A DNA stretch of 64,000 bases from Candidatus Didemnitutus sp. GTDB taxonomy: Bacteria > Verrucomicrobiota > Verrucomicrobiia > Opitutales > Opitutaceae. Positions 28,505 to 37,249 of this stretch are shown here, one piece after another. Under the pieces are notes generated by a model. The model was not told where the DNA came from and searched no databases. It saw nothing but the letters and a program-made list of their open reading frames with translations. The stretch lies in NCBI GenBank assembly GCA_019634575.1, contig JAHCAY010000001.1, positions 1,550,001 through 1,614,000 of the forward strand, read 5' to 3'. Position 1 is the stretch's first letter. Every line of letters begins with the position of its first letter. The position numbers and the translations under genes were made by a program.

Positions 28505-31341
28505 TCGCGTTCACCCTCCACGCTTCACTGCTGGCGGGACTTTCCTTCGTCGCCGCCCGTCCGCTCACGCGCCGCTGGAGCGAGCGCTTTCTCGCCACTC
28601 TGCTGCTGGGCTGGGGCAACATCGTCCTCACCTCGCTGCTGCTTTCCGCCGTCAAGCTGCTCGGGCACTCCGGCGTTTTTTTCGGAGTCTCGGTGAGCCT
28701 GGCCGCGCTGACCTGGCTGGCTGTTCGCCGCGTCTCTCCGCTCGCACCTGATCCCGCGGACTCGCCCGCGGATCGACGTCTCGTCCTCGCCTTCGCCGTC
28801 ACTTTGGCCCCGCTCGCCATCGCCAGTCTCAGTGTCGCGCTTACCTACGAGCCGAACAACTACGACTCGCTCACCTATCACCTGCCGCGCGCGATGTTCT
28901 ACCTCGGGCAGAACAGCCTGGCACACTTCGACACCGGCAACGACCGGCAGACTTACTTTCCGTTCAACTACAACCTGCTCCAGCTCTTCGGTCTGACCTA
29001 CGGACCGCCGCGGCAGGTGCTCACGTTCTTCAATCTCCTCTCGTGGGCCGCCCTGGGTGTGGCACTCCATCGCCTCTGCCGCCTCTCGCGCCTCTCCGCG
29101 CATGCCGCCTTGATCGCCGTCTGGTTCGCCCTCACCGCCACGCAGATTCTCGCGCAGGCGGCGTCGACCACCAACGATCTCCCGATCGCCGCGGGACTCA
29201 CGACCTTCTTCGTCTTTGCGGCACGCTGGACGCAATCGCGCCAGCGCCGCGACGCGCTCCTCGCCGGACTCGCCGCCGGGCTCACGGCCGGCACCAAACT
29301 GACCGTCGTCTTCTTCGCCCCTGCCGCCGGCCTGCTTCTCCTGCTTTGGGCCGCCCGCCAGTGGCGCAACGGCCGGCGCACCGTGCTCGGCCGCACCCTC
29401 CGCGCGTGGGTGCTGCCCACCGCGCTCGCCCTCGCGTTCGCGTCGCCCTTCGCCGTCATCAACCTCGCGGAAAAAGGCCAGTGGATGACGAAGGCCTACG
29501 ACTACACCTTGAACCGTCCGCTCTCGCTCGCCTCCGCCGTGCAGACAGCCGAAGGATATCTCGCCCAGCTCTGCCTCGAACCGCTCAGTCGCTTCGATTT
29601 TGAACCGAAACGCACCGAACGCCTGAATGCGTGGGCCGGCCACGCGCTGTTCCCCCATTGGAACGAGGCCTACGCATTTTCCGACTTCTTCCTGTTCCCG
29701 CCCGATCTCACCGAGGATCACGTCTGGTTCGGTTTCACCGGCCCGGCGATCCTGCTCGCAGCGCTGCTCTGCCTCGTGTGGCCGCAGCGCGTTCCCTCCG
29801 CAACGGTCTGGTTGGCGTTTCTGGGGCTCGGCTGGTTCGCCACGTATTTCCTGCTCAACCGCTGGTCGCTCTACAACCAACGCTACATGGTGGCCGCCCT
29901 GGCGCTGATGACGCCGTGCCTTGCGATCCTGTGGGACCGCGGCGCGCCCGGCACGCGCAGCCGCCGGGCCGCCCGCCTCCTGCTCGGTGCACTGGCGCTC
30001 AGCAGCCTGTGGCTCGCTGGTGCCTATCTCACGCAGAACACCCGCCGCCCCTTCATCCCATTCTGGACAGCTCGCGTCGCCCCCGCGGCATTACCCGCAC
30101 TCCCGCCACGCCTCGCCGACCGGCTGTCCGCCGAACCGCGCATCAATATCCAAGCGACCGACGGCAACGAGCGCATCTTCCTTCTGATGACCCCGGGCGA
30201 GCACCAGCGCTTCACATCGTTCGCGCGCCAGATGCCGGACGCCTACAACGTTTTCTCCCAATGGGGCCTCGCGCGCAAAGTCGCCTACGTGAACATGGCG
30301 CAGCAATCCTCCTATACTCTCGTCAAGATCCCGACCAAGCGCACGGCCGGAGTCGAATACCTCGGCACCATCGGCGCAGGCGTCGAAGCGCAGGATTACC
30401 TTGGGCTGCCCCCCCGCGCAAATGAACGGCCCTCCCATTCGAACGATCGGCAAGTGCTCGTCGTGTTGAGCTACGCGCCGCATGAGCCCAACCGCTATCA
30501 AGCCACTCGCATCCAAGTCGTCGGCCTCAATCCCGCCGATCAAGCCCGACTCCGCGTCAGCGTCGAATACCAGGATCGCACCCGCGAAATCCTCGCCACG
30601 CTCCAGACGTCCGGCGAAGCCTCCGCCTCGATCACGAAGCCCTTCCGCCGTTTTTTCATAGAAGCCGACGACGATGTCAGCGGCCGGCCCATCGGGGCCG
30701 TGAGCATCCCCCGCCTCACCCGCGAAAAGCCGCCGGAATTCGGCACTCCCTTCGAACCCACCGTCATCTTCCGAGACCAGCTCGTCGCCAACGACCCGCT
30801 CACTTACGTTCGCACCACCGGCCTCGAAGCCGCCGAGGGCCCCTATCCGCAGTGGAAACTCCCGCTCATCCGCTGGGCTCGCGCACCGATCGTCCGCCTG
30901 GAAGTTCCTGCCGACGACGATCTCGTCACGCTGCGGCTCGGCTTCAGTCTCAGGAGCTTCTCACGCGAACGCGCCGCCATCGCCCTGCTGCACAACGGTC
31001 AGCTCATGAAATACTACGATCTCGACGATCATAATGCCTGGATCGACGAGGCGCTGACTCTCACGCCGGTCGCCGGCCGCAACGTGATCGAGTTCCGTAA
31101 CATCGCGGTCGGTTCGGAACCCGACTGGCTCGACTACCTCGACCGCAATCCCGATGTGAAGGAATACGTCGTCGCGCAAAAGATCCCGCTCGAGCAAGGC
31201 GCCCGCGAGCACTACGAAGCGTTCGGCCGGAAAGAGCACCGCGCGCTCCGCTTTCGCCATGCGCTCGAACCCGCGCCCGTCGCCGATTCGCGCTACTACA
31301 TTTTCCGCGACCTGGTGGTGGAAGGCCTGCGCGAACCTTGA
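28501..31341 (+). CDS. GT-C-like membrane protein with large soluble C-terminal module (copy 1)
   Basis: This 946-residue protein starts in an ATGA overlap with the GT4 gene; the upstream frame extension is spurious. Residues 1 to about 525 hold some twelve hydrophobic segments. An extracytoplasmic loop has NNYDSLTYHLPRAMFYLGQ, with an Asp after the second or third helix where GT39/GT83-type enzymes have their catalytic acid, and YNQRYMVAALAL. Residues about 526-946 are soluble, with EGPYPQWKLPLIRWARAP and a beta-rich region. Next come the DWLDYLDRNPDVKEYV...REHYEAFGRKEHR motif (residues 875-914) and a terminal YYIFRDLVVEGL. The gene at 31600 is a clear tandem paralogue and the gene at 37250 a divergent one. 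Function beyond probable glycosyl transfer is unknown. Confidence 0.78.
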   Translation: MIAFTLHASLLAGLSFVAARPLTRRWSERFLATLLLGWGNIVLTSLLLSAVKLLGHSGVFFGVSVSLAALTWLAVRRVSPLAPDPADSPADRRLVLAFAVTLAPLAIASLSVALTYEPNNYDSLTYHLPRAMFYLGQNSLAHFDTGNDRQTYFPFNYNLLQLFGLTYGPPRQVLTFFNLLSWAALGVALHRLCRLSRLSAHAALIAVWFALTATQILAQAASTTNDLPIAAGLTTFFVFAARWTQSRQRRDALLAGLAAGLTAGTKLTVVFFAPAAGLLLLLWAARQWRNGRRTVLGRTLRAWVLPTALALAFASPFAVINLAEKGQWMTKAYDYTLNRPLSLASAVQTAEGYLAQLCLEPLSRFDFEPKRTERLNAWAGHALFPHWNEAYAFSDFFLFPPDLTEDHVWFGFTGPAILLAALLCLVWPQRVPSATVWLAFLGLGWFATYFLLNRWSLYNQRYMVAALALMTPCLAILWDRGAPGTRSRRAARLLLGALALSSLWLAGAYLTQNTRRPFIPFWTARVAPAALPALPPRLADRLSAEPRINIQATDGNERIFLLMTPGEHQRFTSFARQMPDAYNVFSQWGLARKVAYVNMAQQSSYTLVKIPTKRTAGVEYLGTIGAGVEAQDYLGLPPRANERPSHSNDRQVLVVLSYAPHEPNRYQATRIQVVGLNPADQARLRVSVEYQDRTREILATLQTSGEASASITKPFRRFFIEADDDVSGRPIGAVSIPRLTREKPPEFGTPFEPTVIFRDQLVANDPLTYVRTTGLEAAEGPYPQWKLPLIRWARAPIVRLEVPADDDLVTLRLGFSLRSFSRERAAIALLHNGQLMKYYDLDDHNAWIDEALTLTPVAGRNVIEFRNIAVGSEPDWLDYLDRNPDVKEYVVAQKIPLEQGAREHYEAFGRKEHRALRFRHALEPAPVADSRYYIFRDLVVEGLREP

Positions 31342-31599
31342 TCTGTTCACGGCGCCGCCAATCGTGCCTCCTTCGCTTCCTCTCACTCTCGTGATCGCCG
31401 CTCCTTCAGCGCCGCAACCAGGCAACTCCGACGCACGCCAGCGCGTTCCGGACTCGCACACCCTCGGCCGCCACGAGGATTACGCACCGGGCGTCGCGGA
31501 CGCCGCCGGGCAATCGCGCACACGCGTGGGGTCCCCTGGTTCTCGCGGGTTGCCTTCCCCCAGCCGCCATCTACATCACTCGCGCCTATCTAGCGAAGC
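31342..31599. other. 258-base gap between tandem GT-C-like paralogues
   Basis: No gene is supported here. One frame crossing the downstream start reads AHAWGPLVLAGCLPPAAIYI at about 31520-31585, which could be a decayed membrane segment, but the frame is open upstream without a good start and has no recognisable homology. It may be a remnant of the duplication that produced the two flanking paralogues. Confidence 0.35.
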
Positions 31600-34446
31600 A
31601 TGACGCTTTATCTCGCGCACTCCGCCGTTCTAGTCGTTCTGTCCACGGTGACGGCGCGCCGCCTCGTGGCGTCGTGGCTGGATCGAGCGCTGACGGTTCT
31701 GCTTCTCCTCTGGGGGAATATTGTGGCGACGGCCCTGCTGCTTTCCTCCTGCCATCGGCTCGGCGATCCAGCCTGGTATTTCCGCACCTCGCTCCTCATC
31801 GCGATTGCGACTTGGATCGCGATGCGATGGGTCGCTCCCGCGCGGGAGTCGCCGGACTCCGACCGTCCTTCCCCGCGACTGCTGTTCGCCAGCGCCATCA
31901 CCCTCCTGCCGCTGATTTGGGTCACCGTGCGGGTCGCCGCCACCTACGCGCCCAATAATTTCGACTCGCTCACCTACCATCTCCCGCGAGCCATGTATTA
32001 CCTGGGTCAGGGCAACCTGGCGCATTTCGATACTGGAAATCCACGGCAGATCTATTTCCCGCTAAACTACAACCTGCTCCAGCTCTTCACGCTGATCTAC
32101 GGTCCGCCCCTGCAGGCTCTGACCTTCATCAACGTGCTCACTTGGCTCGCGAGTGGCATCGCCGTCTACCGCATCGGTCGCCTGGCGGGACTCGGCGCCA
32201 ACGCGAGCCTCGGCTCTGCCTGGTTCGCGCTGACGGCGACGCAAACGCTCGGTCAAGCCTCCAGCACGACCAACGATCTCCCGACCGCAGCGGCCTTGCT
32301 CGTCGCCCTGGTTTTCTTTCTCCGCTGGTGCGACCAACGCCAGACCCGGCACGCCATCCTCGCCGGACTCGCTGCGGGATTGGGCGCCGGGTCCAAATTG
32401 ACCGTCGTGTTCTTCGCCCCGGCAGCCGGCCTCATCGCCCTCGTCGCGCTCTGGCGGCACGCACGCAGTCGCGCCCTTCCTGCATTCGCCCGTGGCGTGC
32501 AGGCGTGGTGGCTCCCCGCCGCGACTGCCGCCGTTTTCGCTGCGCCCTTCGCGTTGATCAACCTCGCGACCAAGGGCGAGTGGATCACCAAGACCTACGA
32601 CTTCACCCTCAACCGGCCGTGGTCGCTGGCCTGCGTTTGGCAAACCTCCCGCGCCTTCCTGGTGCAGCTTTTCCTGGAGCCGCTGCATCGCTTCACGTTC
32701 GACCTCACGGTGACCTCCGAACTCAACGCGTGGGGCGTGCGGACTTTCTTCCCGCACTGGAACGATGCCTACGCCTTCTCCGAGCTGTATCTTTTCCCGC
32801 CCGACCTGAACGAGGACCACGTCTTTTTCGGTTTCGCCGGTCCGATCACCCTCCTGGCGGCCGTTTTCTGCCTCGTGCGCTTTCGCCGCTCTCCCCGCGC
32901 AATCGTGTGGTGCGCCGCGCTCGGTTTGGGGTGGTTCGCCACTTACTTCTGGCTAAACAAATGGTCGCTCTACAACCAGCGATACTTCGTGCCCGCGATG
33001 CTCGTGCTCAGCCCGTGCCTCGGCGCCGCACTCGAGAGCGTCTGGTCCGACCGTGAGCGTTGGCGCGGCTGGATTCGCAACGGCGTGGCCGTCCTCGCCG
33101 GTCTCGCGCTCTGGCTCGCCGCCGTCTACCTGTTCCACAACACCAGCCGCCCCTACGCTCCCTTGTGGGCCGGCGAACCGCCGCCGCCCGCGTGGCCCGC
33201 GCTCCCACCGCTGATGGTGCAGCGCCTCGCGGCGGAGCCGGTGGTGAACGTGCAGTCCACCGCAGGCAACGAACGCATCTTCCTGCTCATGGGCCAGGGG
33301 CGCCACCAACGCTTCACCTCGTTTCACCACACCACGCCGGAGGCCTACAACTTGTTTTCGGAATGGGGGTTTGTCCGAAAAGTAGCCTACACGAACATCG
33401 AACAACTCTCCTCCTGCACCGTGGTGCCGTTCGCGGGCAAACCCACCGCCGGCATCGAGTATCTCGGCACGATCGGCCAGGGCCAGCCGGCACTGGACTA
33501 CTACGGCCTGACCGCGCATCCCGAGACGAAACCGGCCAGCGATTCGAACCGCCAAGTGCTGGTCGAGCTGCACTACGGTCCTCGCGAACCCAATCGCTAC
33601 GCCAACCTGCAAATCAAAGTCGCCGGACTCAATGCGCCCGACCACGCCCGGTTGACCGTCGGCGTGGAATACGATGACGGCACCGCCGCAGAGCTCGCTC
33701 GATTCGACTCCACCGGCGAAGCTCGCGCCACCGTAACCCGCGGATTCAAGCGCTTCACCTTTCGGCTGCACGACACGGGCACTGGCACCCTCGTCGGCAG
33801 CATGGACATGCCCCACCTCGCCCGGGAGGAGTCCGCCGACGTCGAAACCCCCTTCGATCCTTACAAGATCGCTTCGGATCAGTTCATTGTTTCGGCGCCG
33901 CAAACGCGCGCCGCTCTCACCGGCCTGGGCCCACTCGAGGGACCTTTCCCCCAATGGGATTTGCCGGCGATACGCTGGGCCAAGACCCCCGTCGTGCAGA
34001 TCACCGTGCCCCCGCATTCACAACGCTCGACGATCGACCTCTCGTTCGAACTTTGCGCGCAGACCCGCGAAAGCGTCGGCATCGAAGTCGCGTTCAACGG
34101 CCGGACAATCAAACAATATCGCTGGGGCGGCGCAGGCCGCTGGCTGATCCAGGATCTGCACTTCCAAGCGATCCCCGGAACGACCAACACCATCGAATTC
34201 CGCAACGTCTCGCTCGGCCGCGAGCCGGACTGGCTCGACTACCTCGACCGCTATCCGGACGTGAAAGCCTACGTCCAATCGCAAGGCATTCCGCCGGAGC
34301 AGGGCGCGCGGGAGCACTGGGAAAACTTCGGCCAAAAGGAAGGCCGGGAACTGTTCCTGCAACGCCGCCTCGAAACGCTGCCCGCAGACGCTCCGCTCTA
34401 TTACATGTTCCGCAATCTGCGGGTCGACGCGCTTCGATCCTTATGA
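31600..34446 (+). CDS. GT-C-like membrane protein with large soluble C-terminal module (copy 2)
   Basis: This 948-residue protein is a full-length paralogue of the preceding gene. Shared blocks include NNFDSLTYHLPRAMYYLGQ, DTGNPRQIYFPLNYNLLQLF, FALTATQTLGQASSTTNDLP, LNKWSLYNQRYFVPAMLVL and NERIFLLMGQGRHQRFTSF. The polytopic N-terminal part (to about 525) would be a lipid-linked-sugar transferase. The C-terminal part carries EGPFPQWDLPAIRWAKTP, a beta-rich region, DWLDYLDRYPDVKAYV...REHWENFGQKEGR (residues 877-916) and YYMFRNLRVDAL. It ends in an ATGA overlap with the acyltransferase gene, which may act on the same product. Confidence 0.78.
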   Translation: MTLYLAHSAVLVVLSTVTARRLVASWLDRALTVLLLLWGNIVATALLLSSCHRLGDPAWYFRTSLLIAIATWIAMRWVAPARESPDSDRPSPRLLFASAITLLPLIWVTVRVAATYAPNNFDSLTYHLPRAMYYLGQGNLAHFDTGNPRQIYFPLNYNLLQLFTLIYGPPLQALTFINVLTWLASGIAVYRIGRLAGLGANASLGSAWFALTATQTLGQASSTTNDLPTAAALLVALVFFLRWCDQRQTRHAILAGLAAGLGAGSKLTVVFFAPAAGLIALVALWRHARSRALPAFARGVQAWWLPAATAAVFAAPFALINLATKGEWITKTYDFTLNRPWSLACVWQTSRAFLVQLFLEPLHRFTFDLTVTSELNAWGVRTFFPHWNDAYAFSELYLFPPDLNEDHVFFGFAGPITLLAAVFCLVRFRRSPRAIVWCAALGLGWFATYFWLNKWSLYNQRYFVPAMLVLSPCLGAALESVWSDRERWRGWIRNGVAVLAGLALWLAAVYLFHNTSRPYAPLWAGEPPPPAWPALPPLMVQRLAAEPVVNVQSTAGNERIFLLMGQGRHQRFTSFHHTTPEAYNLFSEWGFVRKVAYTNIEQLSSCTVVPFAGKPTAGIEYLGTIGQGQPALDYYGLTAHPETKPASDSNRQVLVELHYGPREPNRYANLQIKVAGLNAPDHARLTVGVEYDDGTAAELARFDSTGEARATVTRGFKRFTFRLHDTGTGTLVGSMDMPHLAREESADVETPFDPYKIASDQFIVSAPQTRAALTGLGPLEGPFPQWDLPAIRWAKTPVVQITVPPHSQRSTIDLSFELCAQTRESVGIEVAFNGRTIKQYRWGGAGRWLIQDLHFQAIPGTTNTIEFRNVSLGREPDWLDYLDRYPDVKAYVQSQGIPPEQGAREHWENFGQKEGRELFLQRRLETLPADAPLYYMFRNLRVDALRSL

Positions 34447-35588
34447 GCACACCCGTCGCGCCCCTTCGTCCCGACCGGAACTCCTACATCGATGCCCTGC
34501 GCGGCGTCAGCATCGTGGGCGTGGTGTGCGTGCATTTCGGCGGCAGCTTCGTCACCACGGACCTCCATGTCTGGAGTCCCTCGTTCCTGCTCGGTCTCTC
34601 ACTGAACCAGCTGTTTTGTTTCGCGGTCCCGATGTTCGTTTTTCTCTCGGGACTGCTCGCCGGCTCGTCCCGTCGCGAGATTCCGCTGATCGACTACTAC
34701 CGCGGGCGCTTCCACCGCATCGTCGTGCCTTACCTCGTCGCCAGCGTCCCCGCCTTTTTCCTGCTCAATCACTATGCGGAATGGTCGCGGCTGCCCGATT
34801 TCTCCGCCCGTCTCCGCTGGCTCGCCGAACACCTGCTCTATCAAGGCGTCGAGCCCACACTCTATTTCATTCCGCTGATCCTCCAGCTCTACCTCGTCCA
34901 ACCCCTGCTCAAAGCCCTGCCCGCGTGGGGGCAGCGGCTCGCACCTCGACTCAGCCTTCAGACCAGTGCGGCTCTGCTCGCACTGCTTTTTTTCGCGGTG
35001 CACGTCGTGCTCGGGATTCTCTGCTACCGTGGAGCGCTCAACTACTACGTCTGGGGACGGCCCAGCGCGTTTTTTTGGGCGTTTTATTTCTTTATCGGCC
35101 TCCACTTCCGCACTCTCACGTCGCTGCTTTCACGCCGGACCTTGGTGGCCGTGAGCGGCGGTGCCGGGGCGATCGCGCTGGCGGCGATGGCGTGGAACTT
35201 CCACCACCTGCTCGATCGCTCGGTCATGGGCGACCACTTCCAATTCAACCCCCTCGACCTGGCTTACGTCCGCCCCGAAATGTTGCTCTACGACGTCGCC
35301 ACCGTGCTTGCCCTGGGTCTGGGCGTGGCGCTCGGCTGGTTTGCCCGGCCCGGACTGTTCTCCTACCTCGGACAATTCACCCTCGAAATCTACCTGTGGC
35401 ACATCCTGCTGCTCTATTTCGCGGTGTGGCGCTATAGCGACGCGCTCGCGTCCTGTCGCGCCATCCCTGAGCTCATCATGATCATCTGCGTCGGCGCCGC
35501 CGCGGTGATTGCGGTCGCCACCGACCTTTGGCACCGGATCAAGTCCTTCGCCACCACGCATCGACTCGTCCTGGTCCGCCGCGAATAA
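34443..35588 (+). CDS. Acyltransferase 3 family membrane protein
   Basis: This 381-residue polytopic protein has the acyltransferase 3 (OafA-like) N-terminal signature YIDALRGVSIVGVVCVHFGG, in which Arg and a helix-1 His are conserved. It also has VPMFVFLSGLLAG, YYRGRFHRIVVPYL and about ten hydrophobic segments. These enzymes O-acetylate (or otherwise acylate) sugars of surface glycans across the membrane. The frame extends far upstream within the preceding gene, but ATG 34443 in an ATGA overlap gives the normal start and length. It lacks the extra SGNH domain found in some relatives. Confidence 0.9.
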   Translation: MSTPVAPLRPDRNSYIDALRGVSIVGVVCVHFGGSFVTTDLHVWSPSFLLGLSLNQLFCFAVPMFVFLSGLLAGSSRREIPLIDYYRGRFHRIVVPYLVASVPAFFLLNHYAEWSRLPDFSARLRWLAEHLLYQGVEPTLYFIPLILQLYLVQPLLKALPAWGQRLAPRLSLQTSAALLALLFFAVHVVLGILCYRGALNYYVWGRPSAFFWAFYFFIGLHFRTLTSLLSRRTLVAVSGGAGAIALAAMAWNFHHLLDRSVMGDHFQFNPLDLAYVRPEMLLYDVATVLALGLGVALGWFARPGLFSYLGQFTLEIYLWHILLLYFAVWRYSDALASCRAIPELIMIICVGAAAVIAVATDLWHRIKSFATTHRLVLVRRE

Positions 35589-35677
35589 AGCGGGCGGAGC
35601 ATCCCGCGCGACGGTCGATGCACTTCGCTGCGAGGTTGCCATCCCGTCCCGCGATTCCGTAGTTCTCTGCTAACTTC

Positions 35678-36616
35678 ATGGCTCAACCCTCCCCTTCCGC
35701 CTTCCGCATCGCGGTCGCCATCCCCTGCTATCAGGAGGAAAAGACGATCGCGCAGGTCGTCAGCGACTTCAAAGCCCAGTTGCCCGACGCCGCCATCTAC
35801 GTTTTCGACAACAACTGCACCGACCGCACGGCCGAGTTCGCCCGCGCCGCGGGGGCCACCGTCATCCGCGAGAAACGCCAGGGCAAGGGCTACGTCGTCG
35901 CCTCCATGTTCGAACTCCTCACCGAGGATGTCATCGTCATGGTGGACGGCGACGGCACCTACGACGCCACCGCCGTCCACCGCCTGTTGGAACCTATCCG
36001 CCGTGGAGACGCCGACATGACCGTCGCCGCCCGCCTGCAGCAATACAGCGACAAATCATTCCGCAAGTTCCACGTCGCCGGCAACCAGCTCGTCTGCTCG
36101 ATCATCAACCGCATCTTCGCCGCGCAAATCTCGGACATTTTCTCCGGCTACCGCGCATTCACCCACGAGTGCGCCCTGTCGATTCCGATCACCTCGCGCG
36201 GCTTCGACGTCGAGACCGAGCTCACCGTCCAAAGCCTTTACCGCGGCGCCGTCATCCGTGAAATCGAAGCCCCTTACGGCGAACGCCCCTCCGGCAGCTT
36301 TTCCAAGCTCCGCACCTTCCCGGACGGTATCCGCGTGTTGCTGCGCCTGTTCCTGCTCATGCGCGCCTACAAGCCGCTCACGCTCTTCGGCAGCCTCGGC
36401 CTGCTCGCCCTCCTCGGCAGCGCCGCCTGCGCCGTCCTGCCGCTGATCGAGCTGGTGGAGCTCCACCGCGTCGCCAGCCGCCCCTCTGCCATCCTCTCCA
36501 TCACGGGTTTCATGCTCGGCTGCCTCAGCATCGCGCTCGGCCTCGTCCTGAGCACGACAAACCAGCGGCTGCTCGAACTCGAGCGCGTGCTCATCAAGCG
36601 GGCCCGCCGCTCTTAA
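35678..36616 (+). CDS. GT2 polyprenyl-phosphate glycosyltransferase
   Basis: This 312-residue GT-A enzyme has IAVAIPCYQEEKTIAQVV, VFDNNCTDRTAEFA, KRQGKGYVVASMFE and the metal-binding VDGDGTYDA. DIFSGYRAF and RGFDVETELT follow, then two C-terminal membrane helices at about 230-255 and 270-292. This is the DPM1-like form that loads a sugar on undecaprenyl phosphate. It lies 89 bases after the acyltransferase; those 89 bases hold no recognisable signal. The lipid-linked product could supply the GT-C-like proteins around it. Confidence 0.86.
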   Translation: MAQPSPSAFRIAVAIPCYQEEKTIAQVVSDFKAQLPDAAIYVFDNNCTDRTAEFARAAGATVIREKRQGKGYVVASMFELLTEDVIVMVDGDGTYDATAVHRLLEPIRRGDADMTVAARLQQYSDKSFRKFHVAGNQLVCSIINRIFAAQISDIFSGYRAFTHECALSIPITSRGFDVETELTVQSLYRGAVIREIEAPYGERPSGSFSKLRTFPDGIRVLLRLFLLMRAYKPLTLFGSLGLLALLGSAACAVLPLIELVELHRVASRPSAILSITGFMLGCLSIALGLVLSTTNQRLLELERVLIKRARRS

Positions 36617-36640
36617 TCCGGCAGACGGCGCATCACGCTC

Positions 36641-37234
36641 ATGGGCACCAAGGACTTCAACGCGCTCGACCTTCTCATCTGCCGCTGGCGCTCCCGCGCC
36701 CTGCACCGGCTCGTGCCGGCCGACGCCACCATGCTCGATTTCGGCTGCGGGCACCAGGCGATGTTCCTGCGCTCGGTGCAGACGAAAATAAAGCGCGGCG
36801 TCGGCCTCGACTACGACGCCACTCCCGCGCAACCGGCACCCAATCTCGAACTGCGCCAATTCCGTTTCGTCGATCGCTTCGACTACCCGGACGCGAGTTT
36901 CAACCTCGTCACCATCCTTGCCGTGCTCGAGCACATCCCGCTCGACCAGGTTGATGTCCTTTTCCGTGAATTCTCGCGCATCCTCGCGCCCGGCGGCCGC
37001 ATCCTCGTCACCACGCCGACTCCCGCCGCCAAGCCCGTGTTGGAATTCATGGCCTTTCGCCTGAAAATCATCTCCGCCCCGGAAATCGCCGACCACAAAC
37101 ACTACTATACCGAAGCCGACCTGCGGGCCCTCGCGGCGCGTCACGGTCTGTCCTGTCCGGTATATCGGCGTTTCCTCTGGGGATTCAACTGCCTGTCCGC
37201 GATGGAAAAGCCCGCGACGCCCCCGGCAGCCTGA
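36641..37234 (+). CDS. Class I SAM-dependent methyltransferase
   Basis: This short 197-residue methyltransferase has MLDFGCGHQAMFLRSVQ as motif I, GVGLDYDATP, VTILAVLEHIPLDQVD and LAPGGRILVTTPTP. The HKHYYTEADLRALAARHG segment near the C terminus is common in this class. The substrate is unknown. It lies between a polyprenyl-phosphate glycosyltransferase and a GT-C-like gene, consistent with glycan or lipid-linked-sugar methylation. Confidence 0.8.
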   Translation: MGTKDFNALDLLICRWRSRALHRLVPADATMLDFGCGHQAMFLRSVQTKIKRGVGLDYDATPAQPAPNLELRQFRFVDRFDYPDASFNLVTILAVLEHIPLDQVDVLFREFSRILAPGGRILVTTPTPAAKPVLEFMAFRLKIISAPEIADHKHYYTEADLRALAARHGLSCPVYRRFLWGFNCLSAMEKPATPPAA

Positions 37235-37249
37235 ACGCGCTTCGTGGCG

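Noticed and set aside
31259..31603. 114-codon frame bridging the two large GT-C-like paralogues
   Set aside because: It begins within the upstream gene and reads Pro/Ser/Arg-rich sequence with no motif; it has no ribosome-binding site.
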